From: Hymenobacter busanensis
Lineage (GTDB): Bacteria; Bacteroidota; Bacteroidia; Cytophagales; Hymenobacteraceae
Assembly: GCF_008727865.1 (NCBI RefSeq)
Contig: NZ_VTWU01000003.1
Location: 620,001-684,000 of the forward strand
Direction: 5' to 3'
Length of the DNA stretch: 64,000 bases
Made by a program: the position numbers and the translations under genes. The first letter of the stretch is position 1, and each line of letters opens with the position of its first letter. The notes beneath the pieces were generated by a model. That model saw nothing but the letters and a program-made list of their open reading frames with translations. It was not told where the DNA came from and did not search any database. Positions 31,814 through 41,802 of this stretch are shown here, piece by piece.

Positions 31814-33115
31814 TTAAAGCAGCTCCATCAGCGTTTCGAGGCTCATGCCGCGGGAGCCTTTCACCAGCACTTGCTGGTCGCGCAGCGGATGCTCGCGCAG
31901 CCACGCCGCCGCCTGGGCCTTGGTGGCGAAATGGTGAAAACCGGGCCGCTGGGCGCGCTGCATTTCGGGGCCGATGAGCAGCACCGTGCCGAAGTGCTGG
32001 CGGGCAAGCAGGTCGCCGAGGGCGTGGTGTTCGGCGGTGCTTTCGTTGCCCAGCTCAAACATATCGGCAAGCAGCACGGCTTTCCGGGCGTTGTCGCCGG
32101 GGCGGGCGGCGAGGCTGGCAATGGCCGCCGCCATCGACGACGGATTGGCGTTGTAAGCATCGAGCACCACTTCGTTGTGGGCCGTGCGCACCAGCTGTGA
32201 GCGGTTGTTGACGGGGTCGTAGCCAGCTAGGCCCGCTGCAATATCTTCCGCGGGCACCTCGAAATGCGCGCCCACGGCGGCGGCGGCGGCGAGGTTCAGG
32301 AAGTTGTAGGCGCCGGTGATGCGCGCCTGCACCGGCGTGCCGTCGAATAGCTCCAGGCTCACGTGGGGCGTGGCGGCCAGCAGCGTGGCGGGGTAGGTGT
32401 CGCCGGGGTTGGGGTAGCTGATGCGCTGCGCCACCGCTGCGGCCAGGGCCGGAATGCGGGTGTCGGCGGTATTCACAAAGGCAGTGCCGCCACTGGCGGC
32501 CAAGTACTGCAGCATTTCGCCCTTGCCTTTGGCTACGCCTTCCACCCCGCCAAAGCCTTCGAGGTGGGCCTTGCCGATGTTAGTGATGAGGCCGTGGGTG
32601 GGCTCGGCCAACCGGCACAGCAACGCAATTTCGCCTTGGTGGTTGGCGCCCATTTCCACCACCGCTAGGTCGTGCTGTGCGCTGTCGATGGAGAGCAGCG
32701 TGAGCGGCACGCCGATGTGGTTGTTGAGGTTGCCGCGGGTGTACTGCACGCGGTAGCGGCGGCCGAGTACGGCGTGCACCAACTCCTTGGTGGTGGTTTT
32801 GCCGTTGGAGCCCGTAATGGCCACTACGGGCATCGTCAGCTGGCGACGGTGGTAGAGGGCCAGCTGCTGCAGCGCCTCCAGGGTATCGGGCACCAGCACG
32901 TAACGGGCGGGGTCCTGGGCTGCCACGGCAGCATCGTCGACGACGGCGAACCGGGCGCCCTGGGCCAGGGCCTGCGGGGCGAAGGCCGCGCCGCGGAACG
33001 AGGGGCCGTTGAGCGCCACGAAGAGCGTGTCCTGCTGGGGCTGGCGCGAATCGGTGCTCACGGCGCCGCACTGCCGGAATCGGGCGTAGAGTTCGGGGAG
33101 GTAGGGCAACGACAT
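31814..33115 (-). CDS. murF: UDP-N-acetylmuramoyl-tripeptide--D-alanyl-D-alanine ligase
   Basis: 433 residues from ATG 33115; a longer frame to 33205 has no family sequence. The Mur-ligase order is clear: N-terminal UDP-binding domain (VSTDSRQPQQDTLFVAL), ATP-binding P-loop GSNGKTTTK (102-110), central NLNNHIGVPLTLL, VEMGANHQGEI with the carbamoylated-Lys region nearby, and a C-terminal domain with LDAYNANPSSM. It adds D-Ala-D-Ala to the peptidoglycan precursor in the cytoplasm. It stands outside a dcw cluster here, which is usual for murF in this phylum. Confidence 0.95.
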   Translation of the reverse strand: MSLPYLPELYARFRQCGAVSTDSRQPQQDTLFVALNGPSFRGAAFAPQALAQGARFAVVDDAAVAAQDPARYVLVPDTLEALQQLALYHRRQLTMPVVAITGSNGKTTTKELVHAVLGRRYRVQYTRGNLNNHIGVPLTLLSIDSAQHDLAVVEMGANHQGEIALLCRLAEPTHGLITNIGKAHLEGFGGVEGVAKGKGEMLQYLAASGGTAFVNTADTRIPALAAAVAQRISYPNPGDTYPATLLAATPHVSLELFDGTPVQARITGAYNFLNLAAAAAVGAHFEVPAEDIAAGLAGYDPVNNRSQLVRTAHNEVVLDAYNANPSSMAAAIASLAARPGDNARKAVLLADMFELGNESTAEHHALGDLLARQHFGTVLLIGPEMQRAQRPGFHHFATKAQAAAWLREHPLRDQQVLVKGSRGMSLETLMELL

Positions 33116-33252
33116 ACGGCGGGTTTGACGTAACTTGGGAAAGCAAATTCGGCCGTGCTCAGCGCGTGGCCGGGGCGCAAATTCGGGCTTTTTCGGCCAC
33201 CGCAAAACAGTCCGCCTTCTATACCACCCACGTGCTTACCCACCCGTTGCAC

Positions 33253-35529
33253 ATGTTTAGACGTTTTCTGTTACTGCTGGGCCTGGCTGTGCCCGTGGCG
33301 GCTTCGGCCCAAAACCGGTTCAGTTTCGAACCCAAGCCCAATGCCATTCCGGTGCTAGTGGGCACCGATACCCTGCGGCAGGCCTGGGCCGGCGGTCAGA
33401 ACAGCCCCTCGTATTCCAACCTCGATCTGAACGGCGACGGGCAGCAGGACCTCGTGGGGTTCGACCGCACCACCAGCCGCATAACCACGTACCTGAACGC
33501 GCCGGCGCCCGGCGGGGGGCGCCGCTGGCTCTACTCGCCAAGCTACGAAAGCCTGTTTCCGACCGGCGCCGTGGGCTGGATGCTGCTGCGCGACTACGAC
33601 TGCGACGGTCGCCCCGATCTGTTTACCCGCACCAGTACCGGCGACGTGCGCGTGTTTCGCAACATCAGCACCAGCGGGCCGCCCGCGTTTCAAACCGCGC
33701 CCACTCAGCCCCGCTACCGTCTTACGCCCACCGTTATCAGCACGGTACACCTGAACGTGTACGACGTGCCCGCGGTGCAGGACGTGGACGGCGACGGGCA
33801 GCTGGACATTGTGTCGTTTGAGTTTTCAGCTGGCCTCAGGATCGAATACTACCGCAACATCAGCGCCAGCTGCGGCGGGCTGGAGTTTGAGCTAGCCACT
33901 ACCAACTGGGCCGATATTACCTCGTGCATTTCCGCCTGCGGTTCCTACGCCGTGGGCGGCGACCAGTGCCGCAACGGCGTGCCGCGCCCCAACCACACCG
34001 GCGGCTATGCCATGCTGCTGCAGGACCTCGACGGCGACCAAGACCTGGATTTGCTGCTCGGCCGCGACGGCTGCACCGAATTTGTGGCTTTCCGCAACAC
34101 CGGCACGCGGCAGCTGGCTGCTACTACGCCCACTAGCTTGCTGCGCAATATTCCGGCCGGGCTGGGCACCATCACGATGCCCAATTTTCCCGGGGCTTCT
34201 TCCGTCGATACCAACTTCGACGGCAAGAACGACATTGTGGTGGCCCCGGCGCTGATCAACAACCTCGACATGGCGCAACTGCGCAACAACAGCCTGCTGT
34301 TTACGGCGACCGGCACGGCGGCGGCTCCCGCCTTCACGGCCAGCCCCAGCGGCTTTCTGCAGCAGCAAATGATTGACCTGGGCGAAGGAGCCTTTCCTGC
34401 CTTTATCGACGTGAACGGCGACGGGCGGCTGGACATGCTGGTGGGTAATTACGCCGAGCAAACTACCACCGTCGGCGCTTACCAAACCTACCGGGCCGCT
34501 CTGGCTTACTACCAAAACATTGGCACGGCCACGCGGCCCGCGTTTCGCCTGGTAAACAGCGACTACCTCGGCCTGGCCGCCCGCAGCTACCACAACCTGC
34601 ACCCGGTAGTTACCGACCTCAACCGCGACGGCGTGCTGGACTTAGCCTACACCGCCGACAAGGACCAGGCCACCAACCTCTACTACCACCTGAACACGGC
34701 CGCCGCCGGGGCCCCAGTCAATTTCAATACCGCCCAATTCAACTACATCGACCTGCAATACAACTGGTCGGGGCGCGACGATGTGCCGTGCTTTGTGGAT
34801 GTGGACGGCGACGGGTACGTGGATTTGCTGATGGGCACCGAAGACCCCAACCCCGGCGGATCGTTGCGCTACTACCGCCGCTTGCCGGGCCAGCAGCTGG
34901 AAACGTCGTTTCAGCTGGCCAACAACGACTACGGCCTGCTCCGGCGTAGCAACAACACCCTACCCAGCAAGCTGGCCCCGGCCGTGGCCGATGTGGACGG
35001 CGACGGGCAATTGGACCTGATGACCATCGACGACGTGGGGACGGTGCAGCTCTTCAGCAACTTTCGGGCGCAAACCGGCCCCTTCCTGGTACGCACCGAC
35101 GTGTTCTATAACCCCATTACAGGGCAAGAAGAAAATTCCCGGTTGGCCAACAATTACGGACTCATTCACGGCCTGACCCTGGCCGACGTGAACGGCGACG
35201 GCGCCCCGGAAATGTTCGTGGGCCTGCAAACGGGCGGCATGAACGTGTTCGGTACCCGCAACCGGGTACTGTCGACCAAGGCCGCGGCCAATGCTACGTG
35301 GGCCCTGCAAGTATACCCGAACCCGGCCCGTGCCACCGCCACCGTGGAAACCGGTGTACCCACTCGCCTCACGGTGCTGGACCTCACCGGCCGCCGCGTG
35401 CGCGAAACCACCACGGCCCAACGCCGCCACCAACTCGACCTGAGCGGCCTGTCGGCCGGCGTGTACGTGGTGCGCGTCACCAGCGCCACCGACGGCAGCA
35501 TTGGCATGCAACGCCTGGTGGTAGAATAG
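33253..35529 (+). CDS. FG-GAP/VCBS-repeat surface protein with type IX sorting tail
   Basis: 758 residues from ATG 33253, beginning a signal peptide (FRRFLLLLGLAVPVAASAQ). At least seven calcium-loop repeats of the DxDGDGxxD type occur (DLNGDGQQD, DCDGRPD, DVDGDGQLD, DLDGDQDLD, DVNGDGRLD, DVDGDGYVD, DVNGDGAPE), building an FG-GAP/VCBS beta-propeller-like body. The last 80 residues (VYPNPARATATV to MQRLVVE) are a type A sorting domain for type IX secretion. Such proteins are secreted or attached to the cell surface; the ligand is unknown. It shares a terminator with the convergent omega-amidase gene. Confidence 0.9.
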   Translation: MFRRFLLLLGLAVPVAASAQNRFSFEPKPNAIPVLVGTDTLRQAWAGGQNSPSYSNLDLNGDGQQDLVGFDRTTSRITTYLNAPAPGGGRRWLYSPSYESLFPTGAVGWMLLRDYDCDGRPDLFTRTSTGDVRVFRNISTSGPPAFQTAPTQPRYRLTPTVISTVHLNVYDVPAVQDVDGDGQLDIVSFEFSAGLRIEYYRNISASCGGLEFELATTNWADITSCISACGSYAVGGDQCRNGVPRPNHTGGYAMLLQDLDGDQDLDLLLGRDGCTEFVAFRNTGTRQLAATTPTSLLRNIPAGLGTITMPNFPGASSVDTNFDGKNDIVVAPALINNLDMAQLRNNSLLFTATGTAAAPAFTASPSGFLQQQMIDLGEGAFPAFIDVNGDGRLDMLVGNYAEQTTTVGAYQTYRAALAYYQNIGTATRPAFRLVNSDYLGLAARSYHNLHPVVTDLNRDGVLDLAYTADKDQATNLYYHLNTAAAGAPVNFNTAQFNYIDLQYNWSGRDDVPCFVDVDGDGYVDLLMGTEDPNPGGSLRYYRRLPGQQLETSFQLANNDYGLLRRSNNTLPSKLAPAVADVDGDGQLDLMTIDDVGTVQLFSNFRAQTGPFLVRTDVFYNPITGQEENSRLANNYGLIHGLTLADVNGDGAPEMFVGLQTGGMNVFGTRNRVLSTKAAANATWALQVYPNPARATATVETGVPTRLTVLDLTGRRVRETTTAQRRHQLDLSGLSAGVYVVRVTSATDGSIGMQRLVVE

Positions 35530-35530
35530 A

Positions 35531-35572
35531 AAAAGCGGGGACGGAAAGCCACGGCCTTCCGTCCCCGCTTTT
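35531..35572. terminator. Bidirectional terminator
   Basis: A 15-base perfect stem (35531-35545 with 35558-35572) bounded by A and T tracts, between convergent genes. Confidence 0.9.
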
Positions 35573-35582
35573 ATTGCTTGCT

Positions 35583-36386
35583 TCAGCTCAACAGCTCACC
35601 TACTCCTTCGCCCAATTCAAACGCGTCGGCGTCTTGCAGGGCCGGGAAACGGCTGCGGTAGGCCACCAGGTCGGCGCGGCGCAGGGTGCGCGTGATGCTG
35701 GTTTCCTGGTTGCCCACCTCCACCAGATACTCGCCCTTCATGTCGAGCAGGGCCGAGTCGCCTTCGTACATCTGGCTGCTGGCATCGATGCCCACGCAGT
35801 TGACGCCCATGGTGTAGGCCAGGTTTTCCATGGCACGGGCCCGCAGCAGCGTCATCCAGGCGGTGCGGCGCACGGCGGGCCAGTTGGCTACGTACAGCAA
35901 CAGGTCGTAGGGCGCGTGCATGTCGTTGCGGCTCCACACGGGGAAGCGCAGGTCGTAACAGATAAGCGGGCAGATGCGCCAACCGCGCCATTCTTCGATG
36001 AGGCGGCGCTGCCCCGGCGTGTATACCTCGTGTTCCCCGGCCATGCGGAACAGGTGGCGCTTGTCGTAGTGGCTGTACGAGCCATTGGGGCGCACCCACA
36101 GCAGGCGGTTGTAGAAATGGCCGTCTTCGTGTACCATGGCACTGCCGGTAATCACGGCGTCGCGCTTGGCGGCTAGGTCACGCATCCAGGCCAGGGTTGG
36201 GCCGTCGGCCGGTTCGGCATGCTCGGCGGCCTGCATGCTGAAGCCGGTAGGAAACATTTCGGGCAGTACCACCAAATCGGTGGGAATGGAAATTTCGCTG
36301 ACGAAACGGGCCAATTCCGCACGGTTGGCATCGGGCTCATGCCACTGCAAAGCAGCCTGCACAAACGAAACAGTGAGGTCGGACAC
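35583..36386 (-). CDS. yafV: Omega-amidase (YafV-like nitrilase superfamily amidohydrolase)
   Basis: 267 residues. The nitrilase triad is Glu43 (VVLPEMFPTGF), Lys109 (HYDKRHLF) and Cys143 (LICYDLRFP). These residues and the length match the YafV/Nit2 omega-amidases, which hydrolyse alpha-ketoglutaramate and the keto form of succinamate. A methionine/glutamine aminotransferase lies 191 bases upstream on the same strand. That pairing is known in methionine salvage: the transaminase uses glutamine as amino donor and the amidase pulls the reaction forward. Confidence 0.9.
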   Translation of the reverse strand: MSDLTVSFVQAALQWHEPDANRAELARFVSEISIPTDLVVLPEMFPTGFSMQAAEHAEPADGPTLAWMRDLAAKRDAVITGSAMVHEDGHFYNRLLWVRPNGSYSHYDKRHLFRMAGEHEVYTPGQRRLIEEWRGWRICPLICYDLRFPVWSRNDMHAPYDLLLYVANWPAVRRTAWMTLLRARAMENLAYTMGVNCVGIDASSQMYEGDSALLDMKGEYLVEVGNQETSITRTLRRADLVAYRSRFPALQDADAFELGEGVGELLS

Positions 36387-36577
36387 GGTAAAAAAGGGAA
36401 AAAGCAGATTGGCAAGAAAGAAAGTTTTTCCTGAATAAACCCAATTGCTTTAGAAAAGTCAAGTGCCTGAAGTTCCTTCTGCTCCATTACAGGGAGCAGC
36501 ACTACCGGCTAGCTTGGGGCCCAGGTGCGGGCTTGTGGGCACTGGGAAGCAGCAGATGAAGCGACGCGGACGCAGGG

Positions 36578-37723
36578 TTATACCTGAAGCAAGCGTTCGG
36601 CCGCCGCACGCAGGGTAGCATCCTGCTTGGCAAAGCAGAAGCGAATCAGGCCGTGGTCGGTGTGGTCGTGGTAGAACGCCGACACGGGCACCACGGCCAC
36701 GCCGGTTTCGGTGGTGAGGCGGCGGGCAAAGGCCGCGTCATCGAGGCCGGGCGCAATGCGGTGGTAGCGGGCCAGCTGAAAATAGGAGCCGGCGGTGGGC
36801 AGCAGCTCGAAGCGCGAACCGCGCAACAACTCGCCAAACAGGTCGCGCTTGGCTTGCATGAAAGCCGGCAGCTCCTCGTAGTGCGCGGCTTCGTCGATAA
36901 CGTCGGCAATGGCCAGCTGGGCCAGGGTGCTCACGCTGAAGGTTACAAATTGGTGCACACGGCGCACTTCGGCGCTCAAGGCCGGCGGGGCCACGCAGTA
37001 GCCCACTTTCCAGCCCGTGGCGTGGTACGTTTTGCCGAACGATGACAGCACAAACGCCCGCTCGCGCAACTGTGGGTACTGCAGCGCCGAGCGGTGCGGC
37101 TGCCCGTCAAACGTCATGTGCTCGTACACTTCGTCGGAGAGCAGCAGGGCGTGCGTGGGCGCCAGAATAGCGGCCAGCTGCTGCCAGTCGTCGTCGGAAA
37201 AAACGGCGCCGCTGGGGTTGTGCGGCGTATTCACCATCACCAGCCGGGTGCGCGGCGTGATGGCCGCCGCTATCCGCTGCCAGTCGGGTTGAAACGAAGG
37301 AGCCGTGAGCGGAACGTACACCGGCCGGCCGCCCTGCAGCCGAATGGCCGGGCCGTAGAGGTCGTAGGCGGGCTCCAGCACCAGCACTTCGTCGCCGGGC
37401 TGCACCACGGCGGCCAGCACGGCATACAGCGCTTCGGTAGCGCCGCTGGTAATGGTAATGTCGGTAACCGGGTCGGGCGCGGGCACGCCGTAGACGCGGG
37501 CGGTTTTGGCGGCTATTCGCTCGCGCAGTTGCGGCAGGCCGGGCATGGGCGCGTACTGATGCTGCGGGCCGTGCGCGTGGTGGGCCAGGGCCTCGGTAAG
37601 GGCCGTGGGTGGGTTGAAATCGGGGAAGCCCTGGGCTAGGTTAATGGCGCCGTGCTCGGTCGCCAGCTGCGTCATGACGGAGAAAATGCTGGTGCCCACG
37701 TCGGGCAGCTTGGAGGTCAGCAT
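36578..37723 (-). CDS. ybdL: Methionine (glutamine) aminotransferase, class I/II PLP enzyme
   Basis: 381 residues, family length. The PLP Lys231 is in SSFGKTYHATGWKVGY. NTPHNPSGAVF and SDEVYEHMTFD give the other cofactor contacts, and the N-terminus INLAQGFPDF is the YbdL/KAT signature. These enzymes transaminate methionine or its keto acid, often with glutamine. The following omega-amidase gene supports glutamine as co-substrate. No terminator separates the two clearly, so they may be co-transcribed. Confidence 0.9.
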   Translation of the reverse strand: MLTSKLPDVGTSIFSVMTQLATEHGAINLAQGFPDFNPPTALTEALAHHAHGPQHQYAPMPGLPQLRERIAAKTARVYGVPAPDPVTDITITSGATEALYAVLAAVVQPGDEVLVLEPAYDLYGPAIRLQGGRPVYVPLTAPSFQPDWQRIAAAITPRTRLVMVNTPHNPSGAVFSDDDWQQLAAILAPTHALLLSDEVYEHMTFDGQPHRSALQYPQLRERAFVLSSFGKTYHATGWKVGYCVAPPALSAEVRRVHQFVTFSVSTLAQLAIADVIDEAAHYEELPAFMQAKRDLFGELLRGSRFELLPTAGSYFQLARYHRIAPGLDDAAFARRLTTETGVAVVPVSAFYHDHTDHGLIRFCFAKQDATLRAAAERLLQV

Positions 37724-37753
37724 TGGCGAGAAATGATGAGGAGAAGCGGGAAG

Positions 37754-40700
37754 TTAAAACAGCAAATGATGCGCCGACGCGGCCGCAAACCGGATGCGGA
37801 ACGTGGTGCCTTCGCCCACGCGGCTGTGCACCTCCAGGTGCCCGCCGTGGCTTTGCACGATGCGGTGCACCAAATACAGCCCCATGCCCGAGCCTTCCAC
37901 GTGGGGGTGGAAGCGGCGGAACATCTGAAACAGCTGCGGACCAAAGCGCTCCAAGTCGATGCCCAGGCCGTTGTCTTGCACGCTCAGGATGGTATGGCCG
38001 TCGAGGTGCTCGGTCCAGAGGCGGATGCGGGGCGGGCGCTGCGGATCGGCGTAGCGCACGGCGTTGCTGAGCAGGTTGAAAAGCACGCTCTGCAGGTTGG
38101 GCCGCACAAACTGCACCGTCGGCGCGGCGCTGAAATCGGCGGACACTTCGGCGCCGGCAGCCGTCAGCTGTTCCCGAATGCTGTCGAGCACTTCGGCCAC
38201 GAGCTGCGGCAAGTCCACGGCTTCGGGCGGTACCTGCTGCCGCGCTTTCTGCACCTGCACCAGTTCCGTGAGGTCGTTGATGGTGCCGTGAATCTGCTGC
38301 AGGGCGCGCTCAAACATGGCCGTGAGCTTGGTGGCGTCGGGGTCGCGGAACTGGGCCGAGCGGGTCAGCTCGTGGAAGATGCCTGCCATGTTGTTGATGG
38401 GCTGCTTAAGGTCGTGCGAAGCCGTGTACACAAAGCCGTCGAGGTCTTGGTTGATGCGGCGCAGCTCGGTATTCTGCTCGGCCAGGGCGGTGGCCAGTTC
38501 CTTTTGCTCGTGAATGTCGGTGCAGGTGCCGAACCACTGTACCACCGCACCCTGCGCGTTGTGCAGCGGTACCGCCTGCCCAATAAACCAGCGGTAGAGG
38601 CCAGTGCTCCGCTCGCGCAGGCGGTACTCCACGCGGCAGGTGGTGCCGGCCAGCATGGCTTCGCGAAACAGCTCCAGGCAGGGCATCAGGTCGTCGGGGT
38701 GCACGATCAGGCTGTAGTCCATTTCGTGGCGGAAGTCTCCCAGCCCGTAGCCGATGTAGTCGAGCCAGCGCTGGTTGAAGTAGCTGGGGCGCGATTCGGC
38801 GTCGATAACCCACACCAACTGCGGAATGCTTTCGGCCAGCAGGCGAAATTCGGCCTCGCGGCGCTGCAGCTGTTCCTGTAGCTCCCGTTGCTCGTGAATG
38901 TCCACGGTCACGCCGTACCAGCGGTGCACTTCCCCATTGGGCTCGAAAGCCGGCACCGCCCGCGACAGGTGCCAGCGGTATTCGCCGTCGTGGCGGCGCA
39001 GGCGTACCTCGCCTTGCCAGGGCACCCGCTGGCGCTGGGCTTCCTGAAATGCGGCGCGGCTGCTTGGCAGGTCGTCGGGGTGGAGAATATCGGTGCGCTC
39101 CTGCGCCGGCATCACGTCGGCGGGCTGGCCGATGTACTCGTACCACTGCGGCGAGCGGTACTCGGGCCGCCCGTCGGGGTGGGTGATGAACACGATGTAG
39201 GGCGAGGCTTCCACCATGGTGCGGAACTGCTCGTCGCGCCGGTATACCTCGGTTTCCAAGCTTTCGGCCTGCTGGCGGGCACGCACTTTGTCGGTTACAT
39301 CCACGGCAAACACCAGCAGCCCCTGCACCTGCTGCCGCTCGTCGCGCAGGGCCTGCAGCGTGAAGTTGAGGTAGTGCCGGGCAGTGGTGCCAGCCGGGGT
39401 AAGCACATCGAGGGGATATTCTTCGCGCAGGGCCGTTTGGCCGGTGCGAAACACTTCGTTCAGCAACTCCAGCACGCCTTGCTGCCGCAACTCGGTTACG
39501 GTTTCGGCAATGGGCCAGCCTACCCGCAGGCGGCCGCCAAACAAATCGAGCAAGCCGGGGGTGGCAAAGCCGCAAATGTGCTCGGGGCCGAGCAGCGTGC
39601 ACAAGTGCGCCGGCACCTGCCCCAGAATCTGCTGTAGCTCCCGGTCTTTCTGCACCAGGCGCTGCTGGGTGCGCTTAGAGTCGTCGATGTCGGTGTCGGT
39701 AGCAAACCACTTAACCACTTGCCCGCCCGCGTCGCGCAGTGGCAGGGCCTGGCCCAGAAACCAGCGGTAGGCTCCGTGGCGCGAGCGAAGCCGGTATTCG
39801 AGGGTGAAATACTCGCCGGTGGCCAACGACCGGCTCCAGCGCTGCTCCCAGCGCGGCCAGTCGTCGGGGTGCACCACGTGGTGCCATATGTCGGCAGCCG
39901 GGTGCGGCTCGGGCTGGTAGCCGGTGTAGTCGGTCCAGCGCTGGTTGAAATAGTCGGGCTGACCGGCGGCATCGGCCGTCCACACCAGCTGGGGAATAAA
40001 CTCGGTGAGAAACCGGAATTGCTCCTGCTGGCGCTGGGTTTCGGCCACGGCGGCCACGGCCGTGCGTTGGTTCAGCAGCTGGTCGGTTACGTCGAGCCCC
40101 GACATCAGCACGCCGGTAATTACCCCGTCGGCGTCGCGCAGGGGGTGGAGCGACAGGTCGAGTTGGCGCGGCGCGGCATCGGGAGCGGCGTGAAGAGGCC
40201 GGGCGCGTATTCCTTCGAGGTGGCGCGGCTGGCCGGTGCGGTACACCTCGCCGAACAGCGCCAGCAGGTGGGGGCCGGGGCTGGGGTGGGCCTGGCGGGC
40301 GGGCTGGCCCAGCGAGTCGTCGGTGAGGAACTGCCGGGCCAGCGCTGAGGCGTATTCCACCACGTGTTCGGGGCCGTGCAGCACCACCAAGTGCAGGGGC
40401 AGCTGGTCGAGCTGCCGCAGCAGGCGGCGGTCCTGCTCGCGCTGCTGGTCGCGCTGGGTCTGCTGGTCGTGGATGTCGGTGATAGAGCCCACCCACCGCA
40501 CTATCTGGCCCTGCTCGTTGCGCTGGGCGGTGGCGCGCACCATGCACCAGCGGTACTCTTGGCTGGCGGCGTGGTAGAGGCGGTAAATGAACTCGGGGTT
40601 TTCGCCCGTGAGCTGGCACTGCGCCCAGCGCGCCAGGGTAGAAGTGTGGTCGTCGGGGTGCACGGCGTTCAGCCAGCCTATGCCGAAGCTGTCGGCTTCG

Positions 40701-41623
40701 CTGCGGCCGGTGAAGTGCCGCCAGCCCGCGTTGGTGTAATCGACAGCACCGGTTTCGTCGGCCGTCCAAATCATTTGGGGCACGCGCTCGGTGAGCAGTC
40801 GGAAGCTGGTTTCGCTCTGGCGCAGGGCCCGCTCGGCGGTGCGCTGGGCCGTTACGTCCTGCATAGCCCCCAGCAGGCGCAGCGGCTGGCCCTCGTCGTC
40901 GCGCACAATGTAGGCGCGGTTGTTTACCTCGGCCCACGAGCCGTCGGCGCGGCGCAGGCGGTACTCGAGGCGCATCACCTCGGCCGTACCGTGCATCGCC
41001 TCGTCGAAATGGGCCTGCACCTGCGCGGCATCGTCGGGGTGCAGCTGCTGGCGCCAGAAGTCGAGCGTGTCGGTGTCGTTGGGGGCCGCGAAGCCGAACT
41101 GCTGTTCAAAGGTGTCGTTGTACCACACGCGCCCGGTCGCCACGTCCAGCTCCCACACCACGTCGTGGGTGGCGCGGGCCAGCAGTTGAAACGATTCGCG
41201 GTTGAGCGCGCCCTGTTGCTCGGTCTGCACGAGGCGCGTCACGTCTTCGGCCCGCACCAGCAGGTGGCGCAGGTCGCCGGCGGGCGTAAACAGCGGCCGC
41301 ACGAGGCCCTTCCAGTAACGCACGCCGTAGCGGCCGTCGGGGCGCTGCACATCGTAGCGCTGCGGCGCCACCGTTTGGGGGCGCCGCTGGCGCACGGCTT
41401 CCTCGATGCTGCGCTGCCACGGGGCCACGCGCAGGCCGTCGGGGTTGGGCGGAAATGCTTCCTCCAGCGGCTGGCCGATCCACTCGGCGGCGGGGCGGCC
41501 CATGGTTTCGCAAAACGCGTCGTTTACGGCCTCGATTACCAACGCCGGGCTGAGCACGACGTGGGGCACCACGAGGGCGTTGAAGACGAGCTCAAAGTCG
41601 GGATTGGGAAACGAAGCGGGCAT
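37754..41623 (-). CDS. Cytoplasmic sensor histidine kinase with eight PAS domains
   Basis: 1289 residues without membrane segments or signal peptide. Eight PAS domains of 110-130 residues follow each other from residue 1 to about 1050; five are PAS_3 type with HPDD motifs and PAC ends of the form TDIHEQ. Two (the fourth and sixth) are more divergent, starting LPLHLVVLHG and VPAHLCTLLG. The kinase core has phospho-acceptor His1070 in TASHDLKQPINN, N-box NLLSNAVRY, G1 DNGLGID and G2 GSGMGLYL. No receiver domain or response regulator is adjacent. Two paralogous small proteins are divergently transcribed 179 bases away. The signals sensed are unknown; multiple PAS domains suggest redox or small-ligand sensing. 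Confidence 0.9.
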   Translation of the reverse strand: MPASFPNPDFELVFNALVVPHVVLSPALVIEAVNDAFCETMGRPAAEWIGQPLEEAFPPNPDGLRVAPWQRSIEEAVRQRRPQTVAPQRYDVQRPDGRYGVRYWKGLVRPLFTPAGDLRHLLVRAEDVTRLVQTEQQGALNRESFQLLARATHDVVWELDVATGRVWYNDTFEQQFGFAAPNDTDTLDFWRQQLHPDDAAQVQAHFDEAMHGTAEVMRLEYRLRRADGSWAEVNNRAYIVRDDEGQPLRLLGAMQDVTAQRTAERALRQSETSFRLLTERVPQMIWTADETGAVDYTNAGWRHFTGRSEADSFGIGWLNAVHPDDHTSTLARWAQCQLTGENPEFIYRLYHAASQEYRWCMVRATAQRNEQGQIVRWVGSITDIHDQQTQRDQQREQDRRLLRQLDQLPLHLVVLHGPEHVVEYASALARQFLTDDSLGQPARQAHPSPGPHLLALFGEVYRTGQPRHLEGIRARPLHAAPDAAPRQLDLSLHPLRDADGVITGVLMSGLDVTDQLLNQRTAVAAVAETQRQQEQFRFLTEFIPQLVWTADAAGQPDYFNQRWTDYTGYQPEPHPAADIWHHVVHPDDWPRWEQRWSRSLATGEYFTLEYRLRSRHGAYRWFLGQALPLRDAGGQVVKWFATDTDIDDSKRTQQRLVQKDRELQQILGQVPAHLCTLLGPEHICGFATPGLLDLFGGRLRVGWPIAETVTELRQQGVLELLNEVFRTGQTALREEYPLDVLTPAGTTARHYLNFTLQALRDERQQVQGLLVFAVDVTDKVRARQQAESLETEVYRRDEQFRTMVEASPYIVFITHPDGRPEYRSPQWYEYIGQPADVMPAQERTDILHPDDLPSSRAAFQEAQRQRVPWQGEVRLRRHDGEYRWHLSRAVPAFEPNGEVHRWYGVTVDIHEQRELQEQLQRREAEFRLLAESIPQLVWVIDAESRPSYFNQRWLDYIGYGLGDFRHEMDYSLIVHPDDLMPCLELFREAMLAGTTCRVEYRLRERSTGLYRWFIGQAVPLHNAQGAVVQWFGTCTDIHEQKELATALAEQNTELRRINQDLDGFVYTASHDLKQPINNMAGIFHELTRSAQFRDPDATKLTAMFERALQQIHGTINDLTELVQVQKARQQVPPEAVDLPQLVAEVLDSIREQLTAAGAEVSADFSAAPTVQFVRPNLQSVLFNLLSNAVRYADPQRPPRIRLWTEHLDGHTILSVQDNGLGIDLERFGPQLFQMFRRFHPHVEGSGMGLYLVHRIVQSHGGHLEVHSRVGEGTTFRIRFAAASAHHLLF

Positions 41624-41802
41624 GAACGCAAGCAGCCGGGGCGTATCCGGCGGGCACCCACCAAAGGTAACCAGCCGGGGCCTGGCATTTGAGTTGCCAG
41701 GCAGAAACCAAGCGGCACGCAGGAAATATATGGTAACTATTTAAGACGATGGCAGTATATGGCAGGTGCAGGGCTTGTACCGCGCCTGCTACTGCTTCGC
41801 TT

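Noticed and set aside
37652-38881. A 409-codon plus-strand frame opposite the PAS kinase
   Set aside because: It is antisense to the HisKA/HATPase core and has no recognisable domain.
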